Assembly (NCBI GenBank): GCA_028023455.1
Contig: JAQFVV010000042.1
Location: 6,593,922-6,657,921 of the forward strand
DNA from: Epiperipatus broadwayi
Lineage: Eukaryota > Onychophora > Udeonychophora > Euonychophora > Peripatidae
Length of the DNA: 64,000 nucleotides
Reading direction: 5' to 3'
Below, piece by piece: positions 25,395-36,430 of this stretch. Each line of letters begins with the position of its first letter. Position 1 is the first letter of the stretch. The notes under the pieces are model-generated. The model was not told where the DNA came from. It ran no database searches and worked only from the letters and a program-made list of their open reading frames with translations. A program made the translations under genes and the position numbers.

Positions 25395-28300
25395 CATTTT
25401 CAACCATTATCAATCCATTGCAGAATAAAGATTTCTCTAAGTTCAATCCATCTTCTCCGATCTCTAGCTCTCTTCTCCACATAATGCCAACACATTTCCT
25501 TATTATATCCATCTCACATGTGGCCTTTTGCTAGAGATTTTACAATCTCTTGGAATCTTGTTTACGATTTCAACTGCCCTTCTATTATCATTTCTCCTAA
25601 CAATATGACCAGGCCAATTCCACTTGTTTCTTAATTCTTTCAATGATGTCAGTAATTCCTGTTTGTTCTCTCACCCATGCATTTCATTTTCAATCTCTTC
25701 TTGTTACTCCAACATATATCTCCTCATACTGCGTTGGGTGGTCTGAAGTCTCTGCGTTGCTCTTCTATTAAGTGTCCAAGTCTCAGAACTGTAAGTAAAA
25801 ACGGGTAAAACACATTTATTAAAAATCTTCCTTTTCAAACACATAGGTATATTTCCTTTTAATATTAATTTATTTTGGTATTTCTACCAAAAACACTCAA
25901 TTGAGTTTAATTCTATGATTAATTTCATTCATAATGTAATCTAACCAAAATATTTGTAATTGTTACCTATTTTTAAATCATCATTATCTATCTTTATTTT
26001 CTTATAGTGAGAAAATTCATTGAACATTACTTTAACCATTTTAACATTTTCCTTTAATTCTTCCTTACTTTCATCTGATAACTCTTGCAATATTTCCTGA
26101 AGTTCTAAAGCATTATTTGCAAAAACAACTACATCATCTGCAAAATCTAGATAATTTAAATAATCTCCATTTACTGTTATTCTCTTCATTTCCCATTATA
26201 ATCCATAAAATACTTATTGCAAAACTGCTATACATTTTTTTGGAGATATGGAAGTCATATATTATAATAGTGATAATGTTTAACACACATTGAACACTAC
26301 AAAGTCAGTGACTAGATCATCATTATTATTTTCTATGATTATTAATTCATTGCAAGATATATATTTTCAAGTTTAATTCAGTTTCTCTCATCCATAACTA
26401 GTCTTTTCCACGTCACACCAGCAAACTTTCTCATTTCGACCATCCATCCATTTTACATGTAGTTTTTTTTTTTTAGCACTTTTACAATCTCTTGAGATCC
26501 AATTTCAAACTTCAACCATCCACCTATTATCATCTCTTCTAGAAATATGTGTTTCTCAGCTCTATTTTAGTTTAATTTTTTCAATGATGTCAGTGTTACT
26601 TGTTTGTTCGTTCATCCATGTACTTCATTTTCTATCTTCTTGTTACTGCTAACATACAATTCATTAAATAGTTCTGAAGTCTCTGTACTATTCTTCTGTT
26701 AAGTGTCCAAGTCACTGATCCATAAGTAAGAACTGCTAAACATATATTTAAAAAATCTTTTTTTAACACACAAGGCATATCAAAACTGTTATTTTTATTA
26801 AAAGTATTTCATTCAGATTTAATTATAGATATATTAAACAACCTCTATACTTCCCCATTCTTTTTAAATTCATATAAATAAAGCTAAAATAAAAGACAAA
26901 TGCCCCCCAAGATGCATTTCATGCTGAACCAGCACTCATCAGTTGGACTGGTCACTATCTCGCATATATATTATATGATGAGTATTTATCTATAGTAAAT
27001 TGTTATATTTTTATTTACCATTGTCAAAATCACTCCACTCATAACTTTGACACCAACCACCTCAGATAAATACAATAATAACTATTACTAATCATTTTCT
27101 AAACTATTCTACAATTTCATCCATTAACATTTCCATATGCATTAATAATCTAATTAAGATATTTTGTAGTTGATAACTTCTTCCAATTAATTTTTTCTGA
27201 AAAAATTCACTTAACATTACTTTAGATTTTTTTTAGTCCTATTTTCTTAGTTCCAATTGATAATTCTTGCAAAATTTCTTGAAACACTGAATCACTATTT
27301 GCAATCTAGACGATTGAAATAATTTCCAAAAACTTTACTTCTTTAGCTTCTTATTTATATCCACAAAATACGTTTTGTAAAGCTACTGTAAAAAGTTTTG
27401 GAGATATGGAATCACTTTATTGTACAGCCATCTCTATGTAAATTTTCTTAGAATTACCATGTAGTCTAATTTTTGTTGATGCATTTTAACAAAAGTTCTT
27501 CAGGATATGACAATATTCTGAATGTATACCTTGATGCTCCAAAGCTTTATTCACTGAGGAAATACTTAAATAATCAAATGCCTTTTCAAAATTTACAAAT
27601 CCAAAGCATAATGGCTCCTCATATTCATTGATTTCTTTTATAACTTTTCTCAAATTTGGATGTGATCCATTCAGTTAAAATCATTTTTAAATCCAACTAA
27701 TTCTTTTGGCTGATTAGAACAAGTTGTAATTATAATGGTAAAGATTTTGCATAGAAATGATAAAATATTGCTAGATCTATAATTTCTCAAATCCTTTGTA
27801 TCCTTTCTCATATATCAATATTATTATTGCATTCTTGCAATCACCTACCACATCTTTATCATTTAGATATTTCAAAATGTTTTCTATTTCTTCACCTGCT
27901 TCCTTTAAAATATCAATTGTAATTCCATTATTTCCTGGAGTTTTTCCATTCATCATAGTTTTAATTGCATGTCTTATTTCTTCATTTAAATAATTCAAAA
28001 GATATAAGTAATATTTTATTATGGTATTCTTTGTTATTTTACAATTCTTTATAGAACTCTTCTACACGTGATACCATTCTCTTTTTAATGATAGTCATAT
28101 CTTCTTATTACTAAAACAAATTTCCTTTCAATATCAAGATATTATTTTATACTTCTAAGACTTTTATTCCTTTCCCTGATAATTCATAATTATATTTCTT
28201 ACATCATTATTATTACTTTGTAACATTTTAAAAAATTGTAGACATTCAATTCTTCTTAATGGATGGCTTTTAAAAGTTTTCATATTTCTTATTTTATTTA

Positions 28301-28830
28301 TACAATTAACTGGTAAATGATTACTTTTTATTAACAGACATCTTTGTTGTAGTTCTTGATAGTGTATCAATTACTTCTAATTAATTTATAACAAAAATGA
28401 ACCATCTTGGAAGTTTGTTAAGATTTCAAAACGATTTGTAAATTGTAATATAATTCATTAGAATGATTCTGAAGGTTAGAAATATCACCCGTTTACATCT
28501 CTCTAGTTTTGCATTAATACATATCTTACATTTCTATAATTGATGATTACTTCCTCTGTTGAATCTATGAAGAACATTACAATTTTAACATACACATGTT
28601 CTATTAATCAAAATATAACCCAATTGTGCTGTACCTTCATTTGGATGCTTCCATATTTATTTCCATTCACAATTTTTCTTGAACCAATAATTCATAATAC
28701 TGTATAAAGTTTTCCTTTTTCTACGAACTCTATAAGTCTATGTCTGATCTTATTTCAATCACTATAATCAAATTTATCCACAGTACTTTCGTCTAGATAT
28801 GTGGTGACAATTTTATTTAATATAAAAGTA
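25395..28830 (-). mobile_element. decayed RTE-clade LINE copies, at least two, minus strand
   Basis: Two 3' ends of the same RTE family as at 16.4 kb are visible, at about 25395 and 26318, each starting with the complement of the GATGATAATGGTTGA-type tail. The first runs to about 26270 and retains LNYLDFADDVVVFANN and KYFG at 25941-26189. The second runs to about 26850, is interrupted by a SINE-like fragment (26885-26975), and resumes from about 27080 to 28830 with RT pieces (LNEEIRHAIKTMMNGK and GNNGITIDILKEAGEE at 27777-27998) and decayed endonuclease. Many indels mean old insertions. The internal order suggests a later copy nested in, or landed next to, an earlier one. Confidence 0.75.
26885..26975 (-). 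repeat. arm fragment of the fold-back/SINE-like family
   Basis: CATTTCATGCTGAACCAGC and ACTCATCAGTTGGACTGGTC match the arm of the 19.8-kb repeat. It interrupts the decayed RTE copies. Confidence 0.7.
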
Positions 28831-29244
28831 ACAGACAATTGCCATACATATTAAACAGCAAAGATAACTGTATTGGAATTATTCATTTAATATAAATATT
28901 ACTGAATTAAAGAAAAGCATTTGAAATGTAATAATATGTTTGTGTATATAAAATGCACAACAGAATATTTGATATATCTGACAGATGGCATCTGTTGTGT
29001 CTAAATTATAAAAAATAATAAAAATATTATATATAACAGTTATTATAGAAAATATATATTAATAATTGTCCAATTAAAGCCTTTTTCAGCACATGATTTT
29101 ATGCCTTTAGCAAATCTTATCCATCTATTTTAACTGTTATGATGTGATGTGATGTATTTGGCTTCTCCTTAAACGAAGTCAAGAATATCTCAGCAATTAT
29201 GCCCAGATAAACCTGTTAGCCATTTTATTTTCCATTCCCCACTC

Positions 29245-30003
29245 TTAAGTCTTCCCATATTCTGCCCCATCCCATTTCCACAACATAATCTTTGTCAACA
29301 CTATGGTCTTTATATCTAAATCCTCCTTATCTCTTCGCAAACCCAACATAAAAACTAATAACTCACTTTCTGTATAGTCACTTTGTTCATGTCTATTCTG
29401 CCATAACTTCATTATCTGTATCCTTTCTGCTTTCAAGCATTTACATTCAATCAACAGATGCCTAATATTTTCTATACCTTCCTTACATAATTTGCACACT
29501 AAATTATCCATGGTTTTCCATTTACATGTATATTCTCTTGTAGCTAAATATTCCGTTTGAGCCTTAAATAATATACTACTTTCATTACTATTATCATAAA
29601 TTAACACACATCCAATATTCCGTTTACTATAGATATTTAAACTCTTCTTACCCTCCCTACTAGTTCTCCATCTCTCCAACTCCCTATTTTTTATTAATGC
29701 TTCTATTCTTTTATCCCATTCCTTACCACTATAACACTCAACAATCCTCCTAACACAATCATCCCACCTTTTATACAAGTATACTGATATAAATTCTTTA
29801 TCCAAATCTTTCGCATACCACATTACCTTTCTCACCCATCTTGTTACCTGCCCTTTACTCATAACCCAATTGAACACTATTTTTGCTATTCTTTTACTAT
29901 CCATAAACTGCAACATACCAAACATTTTCATTTTACTTTTTGATCTCTCATATAAAAACTTGACCATCCCATTTCTCCTTGAATTGCCTCCTTTGCTGTC
30001 CAC
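29245..30003 (-). pseudogene. LINE C-terminal region with CCHC motif (29-31 kb element)
   Basis: This 252-codon frame continues the RT protein after a break between 30004 and 30155. Near its C-terminus it carries CKWKTMDNLVCKLCKEG followed by a His and Cys (IRHLLIEC), a zinc-knuckle-like C-x2-C-x8-H-x4-C arrangement typical of the C-terminal part of several non-LTR retrotransposons. The body is basic and rich in Trp/Lys. No host function is proposed. Confidence 0.75.
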
Positions 30004-30155
30004 ATCTCTGCATCTAATGCATGTCTTCCTACTTCCCTTTGTACTTTCTCTAAATAATCTAAAACCCTTTTACTAACACATAATGCATCATTACCGTATG
30101 TTAACCCTGCTACTGCAACTCCCTTCCATACTATTCTAGCTACATCATATTTATT

Positions 30156-31065
30156 TTATGAAAATACTGTTAGTTTCTTTACCAAACCCTTTCTTTTCTT
30201 TGCTTCATTTACCAATTTTTTCTCCAATTCATCCAAGCAATTTTCCTGATTACATAAGATGATTCCCAAATACCTATATCTATCCACCACACTTAACTTT
30301 ATATCCCCCAATAAAAATTCTACATCTTCTCTTTCCCCAGTATTAACCATCATTATATTTGATTTTTCTTCACTAAATTTAATTCCCATCTCTTTACCAA
30401 CCCTTGCACATGTCCTCAACATAATTTCCATATCCTCTCTTCTTTCTACACACAAAAAGATATCATCTGCAAAAAAAAGACCCGACAAAATATATACTCT
30501 CTTGCCACCTATTAATGGTATCTCTACCCCTCTTCCTAGTCTTTCTATTGCTTTCTCCATTTCACTCAAAAACAAAATAGGTGACATAGGGCATCCTTGC
30601 CTTAATCCCACCCCACTTTTAACTTTAACTGATTCTATATCGCCTAACTGGTAAGTATAATAATTATTTTCATATAATTTCTTAATAATATTTACTAAAG
30701 CTTCATCCATTCCCAAATTGACTAACCTTACCCATAATCTATTTCTATTTACTCTATCATATGCTTTCTCTATATCTATAAAACTCATATATAATGATCT
30801 ACCTGAATCCCTACTCATCTCCATAAGTTGTGTAACTACAAACAAACTATCTCCTATACGTCAATCTGACCTAAATCCTCCTTACATTTCCCCCACTACA
30901 TTATTCTCTTCCATCCATTTTACAACTCTTCCAGCTACCATATATGAGAAAACTTTATATAAAACTGATGTTACCGCTATCGGTCTATAATTATTTAACT
31001 TTCTATGATCCTTACCCTTTCCTTTAAATAATAATCTTATTCTTGCATATGTAGCGCCATCTACT
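30156..31065 (-). pseudogene. LINE reverse transcriptase domain (29-31 kb element)
   Basis: Two frames cover it. The upstream one, 30882-31065, has RIRLLFKGKGKDHRKLNNY and RPIAVTSVLYKVF (RT motifs 1-2). The second, 30156-30845, has LYMSFIDIEKAYDRVNR (motif A), GVGLRQGCPMSPILF (motif B), GLFFADDIFLC (motif C with both Asp) and YRYLGIIL. The two are separated by a frame break near 30850-30880. The upstream frame continues past 31070 into sequence that does not look like LINE, so the truncation point is there. Confidence 0.85.
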
Positions 31066-31239
31066 ATTTTATAATAGAAGTAAAATAACAATAACAATTA
31101 ATAAAACAAAATATGAATAAAATAAATAAAATTATGATAGAATAATCCAGATTGCTAGAGATTCAATAAAGGTTGAAACAAAGTAGTTATTAACATAATA
31201 ATACACAGGATGAATAAAATCATATCTTATACAACTTTA

Positions 31240-31800
31240 TATATTTTACATTATTATATAATTTTCCATTCATTTTTAATTGTCCAGTTATTAACTAAAT
31301 TTACTGAAGTTTTATAAATATTCAAACAATTATCTACATTATGCTTAATATAATTTTTAAAATATATTCTTCCTTTTGGATCTTTAACGTAATTTAAATA
31401 TTTAATTGCAGTTACATTCTTTGGTTCTTTCATCTGTTTCCCTGTACATCTGTAGTAAAATATATTACAACTATCACAATTAATTTTATATTCAATTCCT
31501 TTTTTATATTAACTCATTTTATAATTACTTATTGACTTTTCCAGCTTTTTGCCATTTGATCATCCAATGTTTATCAATATAACTTTTGTTTTTAATCATG
31601 TATTTATAAATTTTGGAATAATATGAAAGTTTAATCCATTTTTTATGTGAATTATTGTTACCATCATCTTTTTAATCAATTGGCATAGAAATATTATTTA
31701 CTAAAGATCTTTTTACAATTAAAAAATATATTTTTACTATTTTTAGAGGTATATCCATAATTTTTATATAATTCAATAAATTGTTTCTTGTGTAAACCAA
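31240..31800 (-). other. decayed coding-like stretch of unknown origin
   Basis: The minus strand is open for about 90 codons (31500 down to 31255) with a C-x2-C...C pattern (CDSCNIFYYRC) followed by a Lys/Asn/Tyr-rich stretch ending NNWTIKNEW. A further coding-like piece (HWMIKWQKAGK) lies upstream at 31540-31620 in another frame. The bases differ from the simple AT-rich surroundings, and it adjoins the truncated LINE. It may be the remnant of another transposon; I cannot name the family. Confidence 0.3.
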
Positions 31801-32031
31801 TTATATTATCTGTATTATATTTAAAATATTTAATAACTGCTATCTTTTATATCCAAGCTTATTGTGAGTCTATAGACTTTTAATGTATAATTATTAATAT
31901 ATATTTTCTATAATAGCTGCTATATGATATTTTTTATAACTTATATGAAAAAACAAAAAACATGGACTTCTTTTATTTCTATTGTTAATGCTATTTGTAT
32001 AAATATAAAATTTTAGTTAAATGTATGTCAT

Positions 32032-32132
32032 GTTTTTTTTTCCATATGACATAGCATCGGCCGGGATGTGAACCCACAACCGCCTGCAACCAACTACTTG
32101 CTTGTGAGGCAGCTGTGAAGACCTCCCAGCTA
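32032..32132 (-). mobile_element. tRNA-derived SINE, minus strand
   Basis: The minus strand reads GGGAGGTCTTCACAGCTGCC, then GGGTTCACATCCCGGC, then GATGCTATGTCATATGG and A-rich sequence: the same family as the two SINEs with target duplications. No clear flanking repeat was found, so the ends are approximate and the copy may be older. Confidence 0.75.
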
Positions 32133-32756
32133 AAAATCCAATATTCATAGTTTAATAAGTAACACTCTGAGCAATGACTGTATTAATGCAATGTCCTCTA
32201 ATATCAAAGTCAAATACATTTACAGACGAAAAAGAATCCATTTCTGTTTATTCTTATATAATGATAACTACAAAAGCAGATTTCAAATCAGCTAGTCTTT
32301 ACTACAGCTTCATTTTTCATTACATATTTCTCAAGGCTGCAACATTCTACAATTTCATAATATAATAAATACTTCAACTATATAAAAATAATTAAATACA
32401 AGCTTATTTAATTGTTCTTTATAGTTTATTTAAACTAATTTTCAATGTAAAAAAAGCCCAGCTGTCTTATTGTAATGAAATATTTCCACTATGACAGATG
32501 TAGAATTAGTTTTAGTTCCAAATGATCATGTTATAATGAAGAGCTATAAAAAGTTTATTATTTTGCATTAAAAGCAGTTAATAATCTTAAAATATTATAT
32601 TTGCAATCGAGATATTCTAATTATAATTACTATTTATGATATATTTTAATCTATAGATAGATGATACTCATGAATTCATGAAAAACTGCAAATAAGATTA
32701 TAATAGTTCTGTCTTGAATAGTATGTGATTTTTTTCTTGATAATAATTAAAAGACA

Positions 32757-32860
32757 AGTCAAGGTGGCCAAATGGTCAGCACAGCCACCTTATAAGCAGT
32801 TATCCCAGGTTTGCGGGTTCGCTTCCCAGCTGATGCTTTGACACATGAAAAAACAAAAAA
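32757..32860 (+). mobile_element. tRNA-derived SINE with 12-bp target duplication
   Basis: It has a tRNA-like head with a box A-like TGGCCAAATGGTCAGC and a box B-like GGGTTCGCTTCCC, followed by a short body and an A-rich tail. The exact flanking repeats AATTAAAAGACA at 32745-32756 and 32861-32872 show retrotransposition. The total is about 104 bp. The two other family members are at 23845-23947 and 32032-32132. It is not a functional tRNA gene: no cloverleaf with a 3' acceptor match is evident. Confidence 0.85.
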
Positions 32861-33115
32861 AATTAAAAGACAATATTTACATATGAGTGAATGTCAACAT
32901 ATTTCTATTTTGAAAATAAACAAGATTGTTTTAAGATTTTTATAAAGCATGGCTGTTTTTTTTTTTTATAAATGATGATTAAACCTCTAATATATATTAA
33001 TGAGGATGTTAAACTAAAATACATGGAAAATGTAAAACGAGTGATATATTATTTTACTCTGCAATGTAATTATCACTTTTAAAAGCTTATGTTTATTTTA
33101 TTACAATCTATTTAC

Positions 33116-33130
33116 TGTGTGTGTGTGTGT
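33116..33130 (+). repeat. (TG)n microsatellite
   Basis: TGTGTGTGTGTGTGT followed by eight T, in the intron just below the YARS2 exon at 33.5 kb. Confidence 0.9.
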
Positions 33131-33502
33131 TTTTTTTCTATTATCATGTTGTGGATTTCAATTATCTTTAAACAGAATTTACTACATATTTATTGAAATA
33201 TAATGTCAAATTTAGTGTTTGGTTACTTTTTCATTTTCTCTCACATGTAAAAATTAAACAAATCCTTTGCAATATCAAAAGCGCACATTCATTTTAAGAT
33301 CTTTCTTTAGTTACATTGATCTGGTGCTTTATTGGATACAAAGTAGTCATTTGATATATATGCATAAGCATAATCATAAACATTCAAAATATATATTAAT
33401 CTAATTAAAAGATTAACAAATTCTTATGATGTAATCTTTTTTTGTAAAAAAAAAATTGGCTACTTTTATTTAGTCACACATATCTAAAACGTTATTACTT
33501 AC

Positions 33503-33569
33503 TGCCATGCACAAGGAGAGTAATTAACTCAGCTATCTTTTTTTGACCAGACCTTCTGTCAGGATCAGC
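33503..33569 (-). CDS. YARS2: YARS2 internal exon: helical domain, LLVHG end
   Basis: This 67-bp exon encodes 22 residues plus one base. The acceptor reads tttatag and the donor gtaagtaat. The peptide starts ADPDRRSGQKKIAEL and ends LLVHG, matching the family pattern (E/D)PERRxxQKxLAxEVTxLVHG just before the linker to the C-terminal domain. Its last base plus two bases of the 20.5-kb exon make a lysine codon, which keeps the frame over a 12.8-kb intron full of LINEs. Confidence 0.92.
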
Positions 33570-34279
33570 CTATAAAAAAAATAATTGTTTACGAATAGCA
33601 TAATTCAAAATTATCTTTCAATTTCTATTCATCTCATCTATTTCTAATTGTTTTCTTTCTCAAATTGGAAAAAAACTGACTACAATAAATATTTTATAAT
33701 AACAATATAAAGTTCAGATAAAACTATTACAAAAAAAAAAAAAATCAATTCAAATTTTATTAACTCTAAGTTTCCAGTACAAATGTCGGAGGCTTATATA
33801 AAAACAAACATGACAGCTGAAAGCAGTCATCGCCCAACCCTTCAATCATTTCTATGCATTAATTATTATTCAACACAAATGACAGTACAGAGCCTCATAA
33901 TCAACTCTGATCAAATAAGATCCTTATAGTACCAAGAAAATGACCATAGAAATTTCCAACATCCACCGATATTACTCGCTGTTTACATAAATATGGTAAT
34001 AGAATGGGAAAAAACCAAAGTCACTGTCATTCAAATAGTACTACATGTTAACATTTTTTCAATTCAGTAATCTCAATACTGCACATAAACAATAACAATT
34101 CTATAAAAGAGATATTTTTGGAAAAGGAGGGGAAAAAAAATACGCCTCCCCTATTTTTAAATCATTATAATCTTTTCTTCGTTTTTGAAAATCTTTAAGC
34201 AGTTTCAGTGGAAAATTAAAGTTTGGTTTAAAATGTTTTTACTCAAATATTCATTTTAATATTATATAATTAAACTCAC
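33570..34279 (-). other. YARS2 short intron
   Basis: A 710-bp intron between the ASHHA and ADPDRR exons. AT-rich, with no repeat or gene recognised; donor gtgagttt and acceptor tttatag. Confidence 0.8.
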
Positions 34280-34378
34280 CGCATGATGGCTAGCAACCTT
34301 TAATATTTCTGTTTCTGAAAGAAGAGTAAATAATCTCAAATGCTTCTCAACTTCAGAGTCAGGTAAGCGAACAAAGTG
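34280..34378 (-). CDS. YARS2: YARS2 internal exon: start of anticodon-binding helical domain
   Basis: This 99-bp exon is exactly 33 codons, phase 0 at both ends, with acceptor ttgtttag and donor gtgagttt. The peptide contains HFVRLPDSEVEKHLRLFT followed by LLSETEI, corresponding to the FVRQPDxxVERYLKLFTFLP-type helices after the KLGKS loop. This region begins the alpha-helical domain that contacts tRNA. It ends at ASHHA and joins directly to ADPDRR in the next exon. The intron to that exon is only 710 bp, one of the few short ones in this gene. Confidence 0.93.
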
Positions 34379-35486
34379 CTAAACAAACAAATTAAAATAA
34401 TATTAATATACCCGATTATTATAAGTACTTAACAAACATTTTAAAAACATAAATGTTTCTCTCTTTACTATTTAGATTGCATGCACTATCGTTCAATAAT
34501 CAGTAGTAATATTTATTAGATGATAGTGCAATTTAAGCCCTAATCCCCAGATTGACTCCCAACTGGTAAACCACTGATTAATCAAGCTTACAATGAATGG
34601 CAATAGAGTAGTAGAAAAAGGAGACTGCTTTTGTTCGTACTATAGTAAACAGTTATTATTTTATATTATATAACATTCACTACTTTATTCTCAATTTCTA
34701 TTTGATCATTAACCTCAAAAATTAAAGTGTTTATCTTCTTGAAAATTAAAATCCAGTATTTTGTTGAGAAAAAAGTTGGTAATATAATTGCAACAGTAGT
34801 GTTTTTTTTACTGAGAAAAATTATTGTTTGCCTAGTTCTTCAATATTTTTACAATCCAAGCAGTAGGCTTCCAAGCAATATTCATATTCTTTAAATTTTA
34901 TCTTTTTTTACATAAATATAAAGTGTTTTATATTGTTTTTCAGCAAATCAATTACCTTAAAAAAAAAAAAAAATCATTAAATTTATTTGTCTTCTATACC
35001 ACATTACATTGCAAATTGTAATCGATATTTTCTCATATTTTCCCTTTTGGAAATGCTATTAAAATGAAATCAGTCTTTTAACTAAATAATAATGAAAAAA
35101 ATTGTATTTTATTTCATGATAATATATATTATCAGATCTTTTTTTAATTATGTAACAATTCTCTATGTTATATAATTTAATAATCGAAATGTAAAAAAAA
35201 CTTATGTGATATTCCTTATCTGAATTATAGTTTAAAGAATTCCTATATCAGAATGTTTGTGTGTGTATACAGACACATATCAGATTTTTTTAAAAAAATT
35301 ATCATTAAAAAGTAAGAAAATCTATCTCATTAAAAAAAGAGTAGGAAAACCTTGATAGTTCATTTACTTAATTAGATTCCTTTGGGGGAAAATATTACTA
35401 ATATACAGCTGTACACATTTAGAAATTAAAGCATTTAATCTCATAGGATTCAAACAAATTAGTGATGAAATCTAATTTTAGAAAAT

Positions 35487-35564
35487 AGGTGGAAGAAGTT
35501 GTGTAGAAAACAGAAACAAAAAGAATACACATTCTTTTTGTTTTTTACACAACCTCTTCCACCT
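35487..35564. repeat. 78-bp perfect-ended hairpin
   Basis: The arms AGGTGGAAGAAGTTGTGTA... and ...TACACAACCTCTTCCACCT pair with one mismatch (A-C at 35497/35554 level) over 19 bases, and an inner AAAAAGAAT/ATTCTTTTT stem adds to it with a 4-base loop. A box B-like sequence follows directly. Confidence 0.85.
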
Positions 35565-35645
35565 AGAGGTCACTGAGATATAGTAGTTGTATATCCATCA
35601 GTCATTTCTGACTTGAGTTCGAATCTGGATTTTTTTCAGTTTTAA
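35565..35645 (+). mobile_element. possible tRNA-derived SINE fragment
   Basis: Directly after a strong hairpin there is AGAGGTCACTGAGATATAG, and about 35 bases later GAGTTCGAATCTGG, an almost canonical pol III box B. An A-box-like spacing exists but no cloverleaf can be drawn with confidence. A T-rich stretch follows. It could be a second SINE family or a tRNA pseudogene. Confidence 0.4.
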
Positions 35646-36315
35646 TTTTATTGAGGATTTTTTTTTTTTTTAGATAGCAACTGATAGCCAACACAGCGAC
35701 CATCCAATTTTTCTTAGTAAATAGACATTTAGTTATTCTGAGGTATAGAATAAAAGGAGGATAAAAAATGGTCAAATATTCACTACATAAATCACAAATC
35801 TGGTAATGTTTTTATCATGAGGAGCTGCTGAAAAAGCACTTGCCTAGCAATGGGATATTTAAATGTTGTTATATATATAATATGTGCACACACTCTTTAT
35901 ATAATACTATTATTATGAATGAGAGCATATAATCACCTAGTAGTTTATTATTTAAAGATGTTATATAAGAAATTCTGAATTGTGGCGAACTATATCAATA
36001 TCAGATTTACAAGACATATCCCCGTCATCAGATGAGAGCTTTGTATTAGCATAGTACACAATTCGGAATTTGTCTATTATATACATTTTATATTTAAATT
36101 AAATTAATAGGAGATACTTAAATGCTCTTATTTATAATATTATAAGATATAGCTCCTAATGCAAATATACATAAATGGATATATATAAACTTTAAATTAA
36201 ACATAACTCAGTTATGAATAATATTTTTGTAGTGAAATTTTCACTACACCACTCTCATGCAAGGTAGGGACTGGTTTCTATTCGCTTTTTACATCTTGTG
36301 GAGGGATGTAATCAT

Positions 36316-36430
36316 AAACATATAATCAAAGACATGTGAAAAAGATTTATAATCCCCAAGATGCACATTTCATGCTGAACCAGCACTCATAGTTGGCCCA
36401 TACCACAATCTCTTGCACATATCGTTATCA
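36316..36430 (-). repeat. arm fragment of the fold-back/SINE-like family
   Basis: AAAGACATGTGAAAAAGA, CATTTCATGCTGAACCAGC and ACTCATAGTTGG match the arm sequence of the repeat at 19.8 kb; the outer box B-like end is absent. Confidence 0.7.

Larger units (their letters stand above)
29090..31070 (-). mobile_element. 5'-truncated LINE of another clade with C-terminal zinc-knuckle
   Basis: This is a minus-strand non-LTR retrotransposon with a conserved RT and a C-terminal cysteine/histidine motif. Its 3' end is next to CATCA-type short repeats (TGATGTGATGTGATG on the plus strand, 29140-29155). It is 5'-truncated near 31070, so only the RT and later part remain. It is better preserved than the neighbouring RTE copies. 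The clade cannot be fixed by eye; the GLRQGCPMSPILF motif and the CCHC end occur in several LINE groups. Confidence 0.8.

Noticed and set aside
32757-32860. tRNA gene
   Set aside because: Box A- and B-like sequences are present, but exact target duplications, an A-rich tail and sister copies without a cloverleaf show a SINE.
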